Of a DNA stretch of 64,000 nt, positions 52,165 through 60,209 are shown in pieces (positions within the stretch are counted from its first letter, which is position 1; the number at the start of each line of letters is the position of its first letter). The position numbers were made by a program, and so were the translations under genes. Source of the stretch: SLST01 sp964458555. Lineage in GTDB: Bacteria; Spirochaetota; Spirochaetia; DSM-27196; SLST01. The stretch covers positions 14,625-78,624 of the forward strand of contig CAYWJH010000004.1 in the NCBI GenBank assembly GCA_964458555.1, given 5' to 3'. The notes below the pieces were generated by a model. The model had not been told where the DNA came from, did not search any database, and worked only from the letters and a program-made list of their open reading frames with translations.

Positions 52165-52458
52165 CTACAGTACGTTCGGGATCGCGATGAAGCGGTCTTC
52201 CAGTTCCGGCGCCTGCTCGAGAATCTCGTCGGCGACGTCGGCACCGGAAGCGGCCTCCTCGCGCGGAAGGTCGGCGCGAAGACGGTTACCCTCCTGCAGC
52301 GCGTGCGTCGTGGGCTCGAGGTCGGACACGTCGACCGCGTCCATCATCGAGAAGTACTCGAGCAGCTGCGCGACGCCACGCTCGAGATTAGCGCGTTCGT
52401 CATCCGAGAGGTCGAGGAGCGCGAGTTCCGCTGTGATGTCAAGCTCGCTGCGATCCAT
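52165..52458 (-). CDS. gatC: Glutamyl/aspartyl-tRNA amidotransferase subunit C
   Basis: 97 residues, the small helical clamp that stabilises GatA on GatB: ELALLDLSDDERANLERGVA, YFSMMDAVDVSDLEPTTHAL and the C-terminal PELEDRFIAIPNVL. Typical length. First gene of gatC-gatA-gatB-aspS; its promoter places the transcript start at or beside the ATG. Confidence 0.95.
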   Translation of the reverse strand: MDRSELDITAELALLDLSDDERANLERGVAQLLEYFSMMDAVDVSDLEPTTHALQEGNRLRADLPREEAASGADVADEILEQAPELEDRFIAIPNVL

Positions 52459-52466
52459 GCTATCGC

Positions 52467-52495
52467 ACTATGCCGGTCAGGTACCGCGATGTCAA
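52467..52495 (-). promoter_or_regulatory. Promoter of gatC-gatA-gatB-aspS (leaderless)
   Basis: Minus strand: consensus TTGACA (52490-52495), 17-nt spacer, CATAGT (52467-52472), eight bases, then gatC ATG at 52458. No Shine-Dalgarno. The -35 overlaps the stop codon of the upstream receiver gene. Confidence 0.6.
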
Positions 52496-52857
52496 GCAAG
52501 CGCCCGGGCGAGCGCTGCGCGAAGATCGTCCGAAGAGAACGGCTTGGCGAGTACGGCGAGCGCGCCGTACTGTTCGACAAGACGCGTGATCGAGGCGTCG
52601 CCGAAGGTCACCCTGCCGGACATGACGATGATGGGCAGGCCGGGTCTGATCGAGCGGATCTCCATGATCGTCTCGATCCCGCCCTTGCCGGGCATCACGA
52701 GATCGAGCAGGAGCGCGTCGAAGCTCGTCTCCTGCAGTTTCTCGATCGCTTCCGCGCCGGTGAGCGCGATCTCCGGGGTGTGGTTGTCGTTTTCGAGGAT
52801 GCGAGCGACGAGGCTGCAGATCTGCTCGTCGTCGTCAACTACCAGAATATGCGCCAT
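52492..52857 (-). CDS. Single-domain response regulator (CheY-like)
   Basis: 121 residues, receiver domain only. Acidic pocket HILVVDDDEQ, phospho-acceptor Asp52 (DALLLDLVMPGKGG), Ser in PIIVMSGRV and Lys in LAVLAKPFSSDDL. There is no output domain, so it acts by protein contact or phosphorelay. No kinase lies beside it. Confidence 0.93.
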   Translation of the reverse strand: MAHILVVDDDEQICSLVARILENDNHTPEIALTGAEAIEKLQETSFDALLLDLVMPGKGGIETIMEIRSIRPGLPIIVMSGRVTFGDASITRLVEQYGALAVLAKPFSSDDLRAALARALA

Positions 52858-52982
52858 GGATCGCTCGCTCCGGCGGTATCATGCGAATTTGACAACGAGT
52901 AGGGGACAAAGTATTCTCACGCAAAGTATCCCTCAGTATCCGAGACTTTATAGCGGATCGGCACGAACGTAAAGAGCGCACT

Positions 52983-54443
52983 TTGGAAACATATAAGGAT
53001 GAACCGACGACGGGAACGGTAGCTTCGAAACGAGAATTCCCCAGCATCCATTTCTACGATCAGGACTTCGTTGACGTGTACAATCAGACGTGGGCCTGGT
53101 CGTACGAGTTCTGGCGCAAGCCGTCGTCGAAGAGCAAGCTCAGCCACGCCTTCTTCGCGCATCCGGACGCCGAGACGCTCGGTCAGTTCGAATCGATCAT
53201 GTCCACGTTCTTTCTCGTGTACAGCAACCGGATCTACCCTGCAGGGTCGCAGCTCGACAACTTCTACGCGCTGCAGGAAGAAGACGGGGCGATCCGCGGT
53301 ACGTACGGAATCAATGACGGCAAACCGCGCTTCACGAAGGACAACCCGAATGGCGCCGAACCGCCGCTGTTCTCCTGGGCCGAATACAACATCTACCACA
53401 AGATAGGCAACAAGAAGCGCATCCGCGACGTCATGCCGGTGCTCGAGAGGTACTTCGCCTGGCTCGAAGAGACGTACAAGGACGATTCGGGTCTCTACGC
53501 CGTGCCCATGGCGGCAACGATCATGACGAACTCGCCGCGCAAGGGCGCGCACTATCCGATCGACTTCAACGCGCAACAGGCGCTGAACGCGCTCTACATG
53601 GCGCAGCTGGGCGAGATCCTCAACGACAAAGAGGTCAGCTTCAGGTACAATCGGCACTTTTTCTCGCTGAAGACCCGTATCAACAATCTGATGTGGAACG
53701 ATGACGACGGGTTCTACTACGACCTCGACCGGAAGCAGGAACAGGTACGGGTCAAGTCGCTCGCGAGCTTCTGGCCGTTGCTGGCCGAGTTGCCGAACGA
53801 AGACAGGTCCGAGAGGCTGATGGCGCACCTGAGCGATCCCGAGACCTTCGGGATCGAGAACCCGTTTCCGACCCTCGCCGCGAACGAAGAGCAGTTCTCC
53901 GAACGCGGCACCGGCTACCGGGGTTCGGTGCTCTCGCCGTTCACCTTCATGGTCATCAAGGGGCTCGAAAAGTACGGCAAGTACGAGTTCGCGCGGGAGT
54001 GCGCGATCCGCCACCTCTACTACATCCTGGACACGCTCCACCCGGAGGGCAAGGAGAAGGGACGGTTGTGGGAGGCGTACCTGCCGCGCAAGGACGGCGC
54101 CGCGCAGTGGCCCGGCAAGAAGGACTGGCCGCGCGCGCACAACCTCTCCTACGCCGGGCTTGCGACGATCGCGCTGATGATCGAGAACATCATCGGACTG
54201 TACGTCAGCCTGCCGCGAAAGACCGTCGACTGGATCGTGCCCACGCTCGAGATCATGGGGATCGAAAACCTGTCGCTCAAGCGCAACATGATCACCATCC
54301 TCTCGAACAAGAGCGGCCGCGGTTGGGAGATCCGACTCGAGAGCGAGAAGCTGTACTACTTCACGATCGACGTGCTGGGCAAGAAGCGCAAGACGCTGCC
54401 GATCCCGTCGGGTAAGTGCAGTATGCTCATAGACAAGCTGTAG
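52983..54443 (+). CDS. GH63/GH37-like (alpha/alpha)6-barrel glycosidase
   Basis: 486 residues from an inferred TTG at 52983 (weak AAAGAG upstream; no ATG in frame nearby). Barrel-type motifs are VYNQTWAWSYEFWRKPSS, SNRIYPAGSQLDNFYALQEE, and YAVPMAATIMTNSPRKGAHY then PIDFNAQQALNALYMAQLGE. RGSVLSPFTFMVIKGLEKYG and GRLWEAYLPRKDGAAQWPGK include the conserved acidic/Trp pattern of trehalase/mannosylglycerate-hydrolase-type enzymes. No signal peptide. Likely substrate is an alpha-linked disaccharide or compatible solute; not resolvable here. The final codons form half of a 16-bp palindrome. Confidence 0.75.
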   Translation: METYKDEPTTGTVASKREFPSIHFYDQDFVDVYNQTWAWSYEFWRKPSSKSKLSHAFFAHPDAETLGQFESIMSTFFLVYSNRIYPAGSQLDNFYALQEEDGAIRGTYGINDGKPRFTKDNPNGAEPPLFSWAEYNIYHKIGNKKRIRDVMPVLERYFAWLEETYKDDSGLYAVPMAATIMTNSPRKGAHYPIDFNAQQALNALYMAQLGEILNDKEVSFRYNRHFFSLKTRINNLMWNDDDGFYYDLDRKQEQVRVKSLASFWPLLAELPNEDRSERLMAHLSDPETFGIENPFPTLAANEEQFSERGTGYRGSVLSPFTFMVIKGLEKYGKYEFARECAIRHLYYILDTLHPEGKEKGRLWEAYLPRKDGAAQWPGKKDWPRAHNLSYAGLATIALMIENIIGLYVSLPRKTVDWIVPTLEIMGIENLSLKRNMITILSNKSGRGWEIRLESEKLYYFTIDVLGKKRKTLPIPSGKCSMLIDKL

Positions 54444-54458
54444 CTTGTCTATGAGCAT
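54423..54458. repeat. Perfect 16-bp inverted repeat spanning the glycosidase stop
   Basis: ATGCTCATAGACAAGC (54423-54438), loop TGTA (54439-54442), exact reverse complement (54443-54458). The left arm is the codons for MLIDK and the first base of the next. The TAG stop spans the loop and the first stem base. No U-tract follows, so it is not a classic terminator. It may act as an mRNA 3'-end stabiliser or be a templated inverted duplication. Confidence 0.85.
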
Positions 54459-54517
54459 CGGCCGACGGCCTGGCACGTGGCTTGACCGACCGCGCATTGC
54501 ATGACAAATTATTTGAC

Positions 54518-54745
54518 ATGAAAACGAACGTCAGCGGTCTGTTGCGCGACTTTCCGCGCGTGCGGCGGGCCGCGCTCGCCGGCGAGGAAGTGGTCGTGGA
54601 GACGCGCGAGGGTAACCTCATCATCGTAGCGGAGCACCCCCCCGCGGGCGACCTCTACGGCTCCATGCGGGACGAGATCGACGCGTCGGAAGACGACATC
54701 GATACGCCCACCCTCCCAGCATCCGACTGGAATCCGTCGCTGTGA
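54518..54745 (+). CDS. Phd/prevent-host-death-type antitoxin
   Basis: 75 residues from ATG 54518 (MKTNVSGLLRDFPRVRRAAL then AGEEVVVETREGNLIIV), the Phd/YefM N-terminal DNA-binding fold; the acidic C-terminus (DEIDASEDDID) would wrap the toxin. There is no Shine-Dalgarno; an AT-rich patch (AAATTATTT) 5-9 nt upstream could be a -10. GTGA overlap with the PIN toxin gene. Confidence 0.8.
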   Translation: MKTNVSGLLRDFPRVRRAALAGEEVVVETREGNLIIVAEHPPAGDLYGSMRDEIDASEDDIDTPTLPASDWNPSL

Positions 54746-55128
54746 AGCTGCTCCTCGACACGCACGCGGCGCTGTGGCTCGTCCAGGGAGACGCGCGGCT
54801 GAGCGAAGAGGCGCTCGCACGCGTCCGCGTGGCTCATCGGGACGAGTTGTTCGTCTCGGACATGCTCCTGCTCGAGCTCTCGATGCTGATTCGGAAGGAC
54901 CGGGTGCGGGTGCGCTCGTCGGCGCTCGACTTCGTCACCCGACTCGCCGCCCGGTTCCAAGTGGCGCCCATGAACGAAGCAATCGCGGTCCAGGCGATGG
55001 AGCTGCAACTGCCCCAGGGAGACCCGTTCGACCGGGTTTTCGTCGCGACCGCGCTCGAGCTCGAGGCCGATCTCCTGACGCGCGACGCCGCCATCACCGA
55101 GTCCGGGCTCGTCCCGGTCGTGTGGTAA
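54742..55128 (+). CDS. PIN-domain toxin (VapC-like)
   Basis: 128 residues. PIN acidic residues: Asp6 in MKLLLDTHAALWL, Glu in DMLLLELSMLI, Asp in QGDPFDRVFVATAL and Asp in LLTRDAAI. A metal-dependent endoribonuclease that inhibits translation, neutralised by the Phd-type protein encoded just upstream. Inferred GTG start overlapping the antitoxin stop. Confidence 0.88.
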   Translation: MKLLLDTHAALWLVQGDARLSEEALARVRVAHRDELFVSDMLLLELSMLIRKDRVRVRSSALDFVTRLAARFQVAPMNEAIAVQAMELQLPQGDPFDRVFVATALELEADLLTRDAAITESGLVPVVW

Positions 55129-55161
55129 CGGCGGACTGTCGGGCACGGCGACGAGGGGGGC

Positions 55162-56322
55162 TCACCGGCGCTCGACGAGAAACAGGTGCTCGGTCACCCG
55201 AACCGGCCGCGAGCCGATGTTCCGGCTGCCGCGGAACACGGTATAGGGGATGTCGAGCGCGTCCACTCGCCCCGCCCGCTCGAGCATTGCCACCATCTCC
55301 TCGTACGACACGAAGCCCTCGTTGTTGTACGACACGAGGAGGAACTTCGCCGGGACCCGCTCAAAGAGGTCCCGCAGCAACACCGCCGCCCGGCGGCGCG
55401 AGTTGTAGCCGGAGCGCGTCCACGCCGTGGGTATCCCGGATACGGTGCTGATCTCCCGCGGACGCTCGTAGCCCACGAGCAGGTTGAGCATGAAGTAGTT
55501 CGAGCCGTAGGGGTGCTGGTTGTAGGGAGGGTCGATGTACGCAAGGTCGATCTCCGGCAGCCGTCCGGCGACCGCGTTCGCGTCCTCCTGGAAGACCGCG
55601 ACCTCGCACTCGTGGCCGCTCAGCACGGGCGCCTCGATCTCGATGGTGCCTGTGATGCGCGCGAGCGCGTCCGCCCCGCTCCCGCCGAATCGCCCCAGAC
55701 CCGTGCGTCGGTCCTTGTAGAACCCCTTGAACACACCGGCGGTATTCGCGCGGATCGATGCCTGGCTCAGGAGCGGTCCGAGCAGGAGCTCGCGCGACAC
55801 GGGATCGAGATCGTCGAGCCGGCGCCGGTAGTCGTCGAGGCGCCGGGCGTTTTCGCGGGTGTAGAAGACCCGGTCGCTCGCCGTGATGTGGGACTCGTCG
55901 CGCGGCGCGTAGAGCTCGGCGATGAACCCCGGGTCGAGCGGCTCCGTCCCGACGAGCCGATTGAGCTCGTCCACGCACGCCCGGAGCGCCGGCTCGTCGA
56001 CCGTACTGCGATTACGCAGGAAGCTCCGCGCCGCCGCGGCGGCGAACGCCTCGAGGTCGTTCGCGACGAGGTGCGACGCGTGCGCCTTCAAAAGCCGCGC
56101 GACGACCCCGGACCCGGTGAACGCGTCGAGCACGCGCAGAGGCCGACCGCCGAGCCGCCTTCGCACGCGCACGACCGCCTGCTCGATGGGCGCGGCCAGC
56201 GCGCGCTTGTTCCCGATACACGTGATGAGCTGCCGCGAGCGGTACGCCGACTCGTCGATCGGGCTGGCGGCCGGCGGATCGGGAGGTGGGTCCCACAGGG
56301 AAAGCTGTTCGGGTTCAGGCAC
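55162..56322 (-). CDS. D12-class N6-adenine DNA methyltransferase
   Basis: 386 residues. N-terminal motif X/SAM-region LITCIGNKRALAAPIEQAV, motif I VLDAFTGSGVVARLLKAH, catalytic motif IV AYIDPPYNQHPYG, then VPAKFLLVSYNNEGF. The order (FxGxG before DPPY) is the alpha/D12 class, as in Dam. No restriction endonuclease gene lies beside it, so it appears to be an orphan or regulatory methylase. It is the last gene of a run of overlapping genes from 60135; the start overlaps the small TM gene by 8 nt. Confidence 0.93.
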   Translation of the reverse strand: MPEPEQLSLWDPPPDPPAASPIDESAYRSRQLITCIGNKRALAAPIEQAVVRVRRRLGGRPLRVLDAFTGSGVVARLLKAHASHLVANDLEAFAAAAARSFLRNRSTVDEPALRACVDELNRLVGTEPLDPGFIAELYAPRDESHITASDRVFYTRENARRLDDYRRRLDDLDPVSRELLLGPLLSQASIRANTAGVFKGFYKDRRTGLGRFGGSGADALARITGTIEIEAPVLSGHECEVAVFQEDANAVAGRLPEIDLAYIDPPYNQHPYGSNYFMLNLLVGYERPREISTVSGIPTAWTRSGYNSRRRAAVLLRDLFERVPAKFLLVSYNNEGFVSYEEMVAMLERAGRVDALDIPYTVFRGSRNIGSRPVRVTEHLFLVERR

Positions 56323-56461
56323 GGGTCCCGCCGGGCGACGGCGCGCGCAGCGCGGCGATAGAGACGGCGGCGAGCCCGATACCCACCGAAGCCGCGACGA
56401 TTGCCAGCGCTGCAGTAACGATCCAGAGCACCCGGTTTGTCGTCAAAGAAGGCTCACCCAT
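56315..56461 (-). CDS. Small single-TM protein
   Basis: 48 residues from ATG 56461: MGEPSLTTNRVLWIVTAALA then a hydrophobic run to SIAALRAPSPGG. One TM helix, basic C-terminus. It overlaps nudC upstream and the methyltransferase downstream by 8 nt each, so is translated in series with them. Function unknown. Confidence 0.5.
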   Translation of the reverse strand: MGEPSLTTNRVLWIVTAALAIVAASVGIGLAAVSIAALRAPSPGGTRA

Positions 56462-57443
56462 ACGTCTTCCGAAACCAGTTGATGATCCGCCCCGAAATGC
56501 TGACCTCACCGGGAACGTTGGGCATCTCGTCGGTCGAGTACCAGTCGGCGTGGATGATCTCCGCCGGATCCGGGGAGAGCTCGCCCGACTCGTACTCCGC
56601 GGTGAAACCGAGCATGAGCGAGTGCGGGAATGGCCACGGCTGGCTCGCGAAGTAGCGGATGTTTCGAACGGAAATCCCCACCTCCTCGTAGACCTCGCGG
56701 CGCACGCACTCTTCGGCGGTCTCGCCGGGCTCGAGAAAGCCGGCGAGGATGCTGTGGAAGCGGCCGCGGAACCGCGGCGACTGGCCGAGGAGCAGCTTCC
56801 CGTCGCGCACCACCCCCACGATCATCGCCGGCGCGAGCCGCGGGTACTGCGTGAGCCCGCACGCCGGGCAGCGCTTCACGCCCTCGGTTTCGGAAGGCTC
56901 GGTGGGCGTCGCGCAGCGCGGGCAGTAGCGGGTCGTATCGTCCCAGTCGACGACCTGGATCGCGCGGCCGACGAGCGCGAGCTCGTCGTCGCCGATCGTG
57001 CCGTAGAGCTCGCGGTAGCCAATCTCTTCGGCCGCGCCGGGGGCCGACTGCGCGTCGGAGGCGGCACCGGGCCGGACGAGCGATCCGGGCGACTCGAGCC
57101 CGCGCACCGAGAGCGCGTAGACCGGTTCGCCCTGGTAGTCGGCGATGAGGTGGAGCGCGCCTCCGGTCGCCGGGAGCGCGGTCGCCGCGGGCGCGGCCGC
57201 CGAGCAGGCGATCTCGCGCAGGCGAAGGAATCGGTAGAGCGTGCCACCGGGGGCGTCCGCGCTCGGCGGGGCGTCGGGGGCAGGAAGCGCCGCGACGAGG
57301 ACGCCCGCGTCGCCGACCGGCAGGACCGGACCGTCGGGAAGCGCGGCCGGGTCGATCGGCGGCTCGTGGCGGCCGTAGCGCACGTGCGGGTCGGGGCGGT
57401 GCGCCTGCCGGCCGGAGCCGCCGTTGCGGTCGGAACCGCTCAC
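56454..57443 (-). CDS. nudC: NADH pyrophosphatase / deNADding enzyme NudC
   Basis: 329 residues. Zinc ribbon CPRC...CPAC (near 165-190), Nudix box GFLEPGETAEECVRREVYEE followed by VG, and the NADH-specific SQPWPFPHSLMLGF motif downstream. It hydrolyses NAD(H) to NMN and AMP and can remove NAD caps from RNA. The Ala/Pro-rich N-terminus is longer than E. coli NudC. Inferred GTG start overlaps the SDR stop (GTGA). Confidence 0.95.
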   Translation of the reverse strand: MSGSDRNGGSGRQAHRPDPHVRYGRHEPPIDPAALPDGPVLPVGDAGVLVAALPAPDAPPSADAPGGTLYRFLRLREIACSAAAPAATALPATGGALHLIADYQGEPVYALSVRGLESPGSLVRPGAASDAQSAPGAAEEIGYRELYGTIGDDELALVGRAIQVVDWDDTTRYCPRCATPTEPSETEGVKRCPACGLTQYPRLAPAMIVGVVRDGKLLLGQSPRFRGRFHSILAGFLEPGETAEECVRREVYEEVGISVRNIRYFASQPWPFPHSLMLGFTAEYESGELSPDPAEIIHADWYSTDEMPNVPGEVSISGRIINWFRKTYG

Positions 57444-58243
57444 GTGCGCGCCGCCTTCGGCAGGATGCGCCAGAGGATACCGGGGGCGAGCGCTCGCAGC
57501 GCGAGCGCGAGCCGGAGCTTCGGCGTCATGGAGACGAAAAACTCGCGCCGGCGCTTCGCGACCGCGCGGAGGATCGCCTGCGCGCACGCGGCTGCCGAAT
57601 GCCCTTCGGCCTGGTTGGCGTCCATCACGCCGTGCTCGCCGCCGGTCTCGTCGACCGCGTGCGTGCTGATTTCGGTCTTCACGTACCCGGGCACCGCGAG
57701 GCTGATCGCGATCCCGCGCGGCTCGAGCTCGCCGCGCATCGCGTCGAACAGGCCGTGCAGCCCCGCCTTCGCCGCGGCGTACGCGGTTCGGCGCGGCGGA
57801 GGCACCTTCGCGGCGAGGCTCGTCACGGTCACGAGGTGGCCCGAGCCCTGCGCGACCATGCGCGAGGCGACCGCGTGCGACAGACGCATCGTCGCGAGCA
57901 GGTCGATCTCGATCACGCGCTCGAGCGTCGCCGGGTCGGCGTCCACGAAGCTCGACCGCTGGCTGATCCCCGCGTTGTTCACCAGCACGTCGATCCCGCC
58001 CAGCTGGTCCCACGCGCGCGTGACCGCCTCGCCGAGCGACGCGCGGTCGGCGAGGTCGAGCGGGAGCACGGAGACCGATGGATAGGTCTGCGCGAGCGCG
58101 TCGAGCGGGCCGGTACGGCGGGCGCTCGCGAGCGTTGAGACGCCGGCCGCGCCGAGCGCGTCGGCAATCGCCGCGCCGATGCCCGAGCTCGCGCCGGTCA
58201 CCCAGACTCGTTTGCCCTCGAAGTACCTTCTCCAGTCGGCCAT
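57440..58243 (-). CDS. Short-chain dehydrogenase/reductase
   Basis: 267 residues, classical SDR: VWVTGASSGIGAAIADALG cofactor site, VLVNNAGISQ, Ser in TVTSLAAKVPP and the catalytic YxxxK in RTAYAAAKAGLHG. The C-terminal tail (LRLALALRALAPGILWRILP) is hydrophobic, as in membrane-associated lipid-type SDRs. Substrate unknown. ATGA overlap with the AAA gene, GTGA overlap with nudC. Confidence 0.93.
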   Translation of the reverse strand: MADWRRYFEGKRVWVTGASSGIGAAIADALGAAGVSTLASARRTGPLDALAQTYPSVSVLPLDLADRASLGEAVTRAWDQLGGIDVLVNNAGISQRSSFVDADPATLERVIEIDLLATMRLSHAVASRMVAQGSGHLVTVTSLAAKVPPPRRTAYAAAKAGLHGLFDAMRGELEPRGIAISLAVPGYVKTEISTHAVDETGGEHGVMDANQAEGHSAAACAQAILRAVAKRRREFFVSMTPKLRLALALRALAPGILWRILPKAART

Positions 58244-60135
58244 CACTGCTCCTCGAAATCCTCGGCCGGCGGAACATCGGCCTTGGTCAGAGAACAGAGC
58301 ACGTTGTCGGTGAGCGGCGAGATCCGCGCGATGCGGTTCGCCTGGCGCTCGACCATCCGCTCGAAGAGGTTGCGCACGAACCGGCCGTTGCCGAAGCTTT
58401 TGTCGCGGCGCTCGTGGAAGTCGGTGAGCAGACGCAGGATCGCCTTGCGCGCCGGGCCGGTGAGCGTGAACGAGGCGTTCTTCATGAAGAGGTCGAAGAT
58501 CTTGAGCAGTTGCTCGGGCTCGTAGTGGTCGAAGTAGTAGAAGCGGTTGAAACGGCTCTTGAGTCCCGGATTCGAGTTGATGAACTCGCGCATCTCGTCC
58601 GGGTAGCCGGCGACGATCACCGCGAGCCGATCGCGATTGTCCTCCATGCGCTTGAGCAGCGTGTCGATCGCCTCCTGGCCGAAGTCCTTGTCGCCCTTGT
58701 TCATCGCGAGCGTGTACGCCTCGTCGATGAAGAGTACCCCGTCCATCGCCTCCTGCGTGACCTCTTCGATCTTGATCGCCGTCTGCCCGACGTAGCCGGC
58801 GACGAGCCCCGCCCGGTCGGTCTCCACGAGGTGGCCCTCGTCGAGGAGCCCCAGACATCGGTACACCTTGCCCAACAGCCGCGCGATCGTCGTCTTGCCC
58901 GTGCCCGGCGGACCGTAGAAGACCGCGTGCAGGCTCGTGGGCGTCACCGGCAGGCCGCGCTTCTCGCGCTCCTGCTGCACCTTGATGAGGTTGACGAAGG
59001 TCTTGATCTGCTCCTTGATCTTGTCCATGCCGATCAGGTCGTCGATCTTCGCCATGACCTCCTCGAGGCTCTCCTCCGGCTCCTTCTCGCGCTCCTTCTT
59101 CTTGACCGCCTTCTTCTCTTTCTTCTCGCCCTCGGCGGCCTCCGCCGCCGCGTCGCCGTAGATGAGCGTGCGGATCTTCTTGAGCGTACCTTCGCGTTGC
59201 GGATTGACCTCGCCGTCGGCCTTGATCGCGATCTGCGCGAAGCTGTTGTACGTGGCGGCGACGCGGTCGAAGTGCTTGGTGTTCTCGTTCTCGTCGTAGA
59301 GTTTGAGGTAATTGAGGCTCTTCAGCGACCCGTTCTGCTTCGAGCGGGCGACCTTCTGAATCTCGTTGTTGAAGCTGTGCCACTGTCCGAGGATCGCCTT
59401 GCGGTGATGCAGCGGCAGCGAGTCGTACCGGAAGATGTCCTCCACGAGCTTGCGATCGTTGACGATACGCTGGCGCAGCGGCATGAAGACCATCGCGATG
59501 AACAGCCGCGCCTCTTCCGGCACCTCCGGCTCCTCGCGGATCGCGATGTTCGTGAGCACGAGCAGGTCGTCGACCATCTGCTTCATGAACGTCGGCTCGT
59601 CGTTGAACTGCTTGTACTCGTTGACGCCCACGAAGATCTTCTTCGCTTCCTGATGGAGGAAGTTGAGGTTGGCGAGCCGATCTTCGGCCCCGCCGGGCTC
59701 CTGCCCTACTTCCGCGACCGGCCCCTCGACCTTCTGCTGGAGGTTCGCGATGAACGAGTTGACCTGGTTGACCTTTGTGACCGCGGTGAGCGTTACCTCA
59801 CCCTCGACGAGCCGGATCGTGATCCGCGTCGACGAGTAGCCGCGCTTGGTCTCCACCGAGAGGACGTTCTCGTAGTCGAGCGCCTCCGGCGGCTTCTTGC
59901 TCTTGCCGGAGATGAGAAAGAGGATGCGCCGATCGGTCGTGCAGAGCAGCCCCGGCGCGCCCGACCCGGTGCCGGTCACCCCAATCCCCTGGTAGAAGCC
60001 CTCGAGCACGTTCTCCACGCTCTCGGCCTCCTCGAGGTTGCGCTCGAGGGTGCTCTGGATGTTCTTCTTGAACGATACGTGCGTCCAATTGGGGATCTCC
60101 CGGAGCTCAGACTCCAGGTCCCGTACGGCAGGCAT
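58243..60135 (-). CDS. CbbX/SpoVK-type AAA+ ATPase with N-terminal PH-like and helical domains
   Basis: 630 residues. About 1-135 is a PH-like domain (GLLCTTDRRILFLISGKSKK, YENVLSVETKRGYSSTRITI). About 150-340 is an all-helical region that may be TerB-like (TYNSFAQIAIKADGEVNPQR). A Lys/Glu linker follows. From about 365 is the CbbX AAA module: YGPPGTGKTTIARLLGKVY, GYVGQTAIKIEEVTQEAM, GVLFIDEAYTLAM and sensor/arginine region LKSRFNRFYYFDHYEPEQLL. It is a remodelling ATPase of unknown client. Heads the overlapping run SDR-nudC-TM-methyltransferase. Confidence 0.88.
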   Translation of the reverse strand: MPAVRDLESELREIPNWTHVSFKKNIQSTLERNLEEAESVENVLEGFYQGIGVTGTGSGAPGLLCTTDRRILFLISGKSKKPPEALDYENVLSVETKRGYSSTRITIRLVEGEVTLTAVTKVNQVNSFIANLQQKVEGPVAEVGQEPGGAEDRLANLNFLHQEAKKIFVGVNEYKQFNDEPTFMKQMVDDLLVLTNIAIREEPEVPEEARLFIAMVFMPLRQRIVNDRKLVEDIFRYDSLPLHHRKAILGQWHSFNNEIQKVARSKQNGSLKSLNYLKLYDENENTKHFDRVAATYNSFAQIAIKADGEVNPQREGTLKKIRTLIYGDAAAEAAEGEKKEKKAVKKKEREKEPEESLEEVMAKIDDLIGMDKIKEQIKTFVNLIKVQQEREKRGLPVTPTSLHAVFYGPPGTGKTTIARLLGKVYRCLGLLDEGHLVETDRAGLVAGYVGQTAIKIEEVTQEAMDGVLFIDEAYTLAMNKGDKDFGQEAIDTLLKRMEDNRDRLAVIVAGYPDEMREFINSNPGLKSRFNRFYYFDHYEPEQLLKIFDLFMKNASFTLTGPARKAILRLLTDFHERRDKSFGNGRFVRNLFERMVERQANRIARISPLTDNVLCSLTKADVPPAEDFEEQ

Positions 60136-60209
60136 ACCCGTACTTAATCACGGATGGGCCGATTTTTCCAGCGGGGTGGGCACGGACCTCACCGCTCCGG
60201 CCCGCGCGG

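Noticed and set aside
55162..56322. Part of a restriction-modification system
   Set aside because: No endonuclease or specificity gene lies nearby; neighbours are housekeeping-like enzymes, so treated as an orphan methylase.
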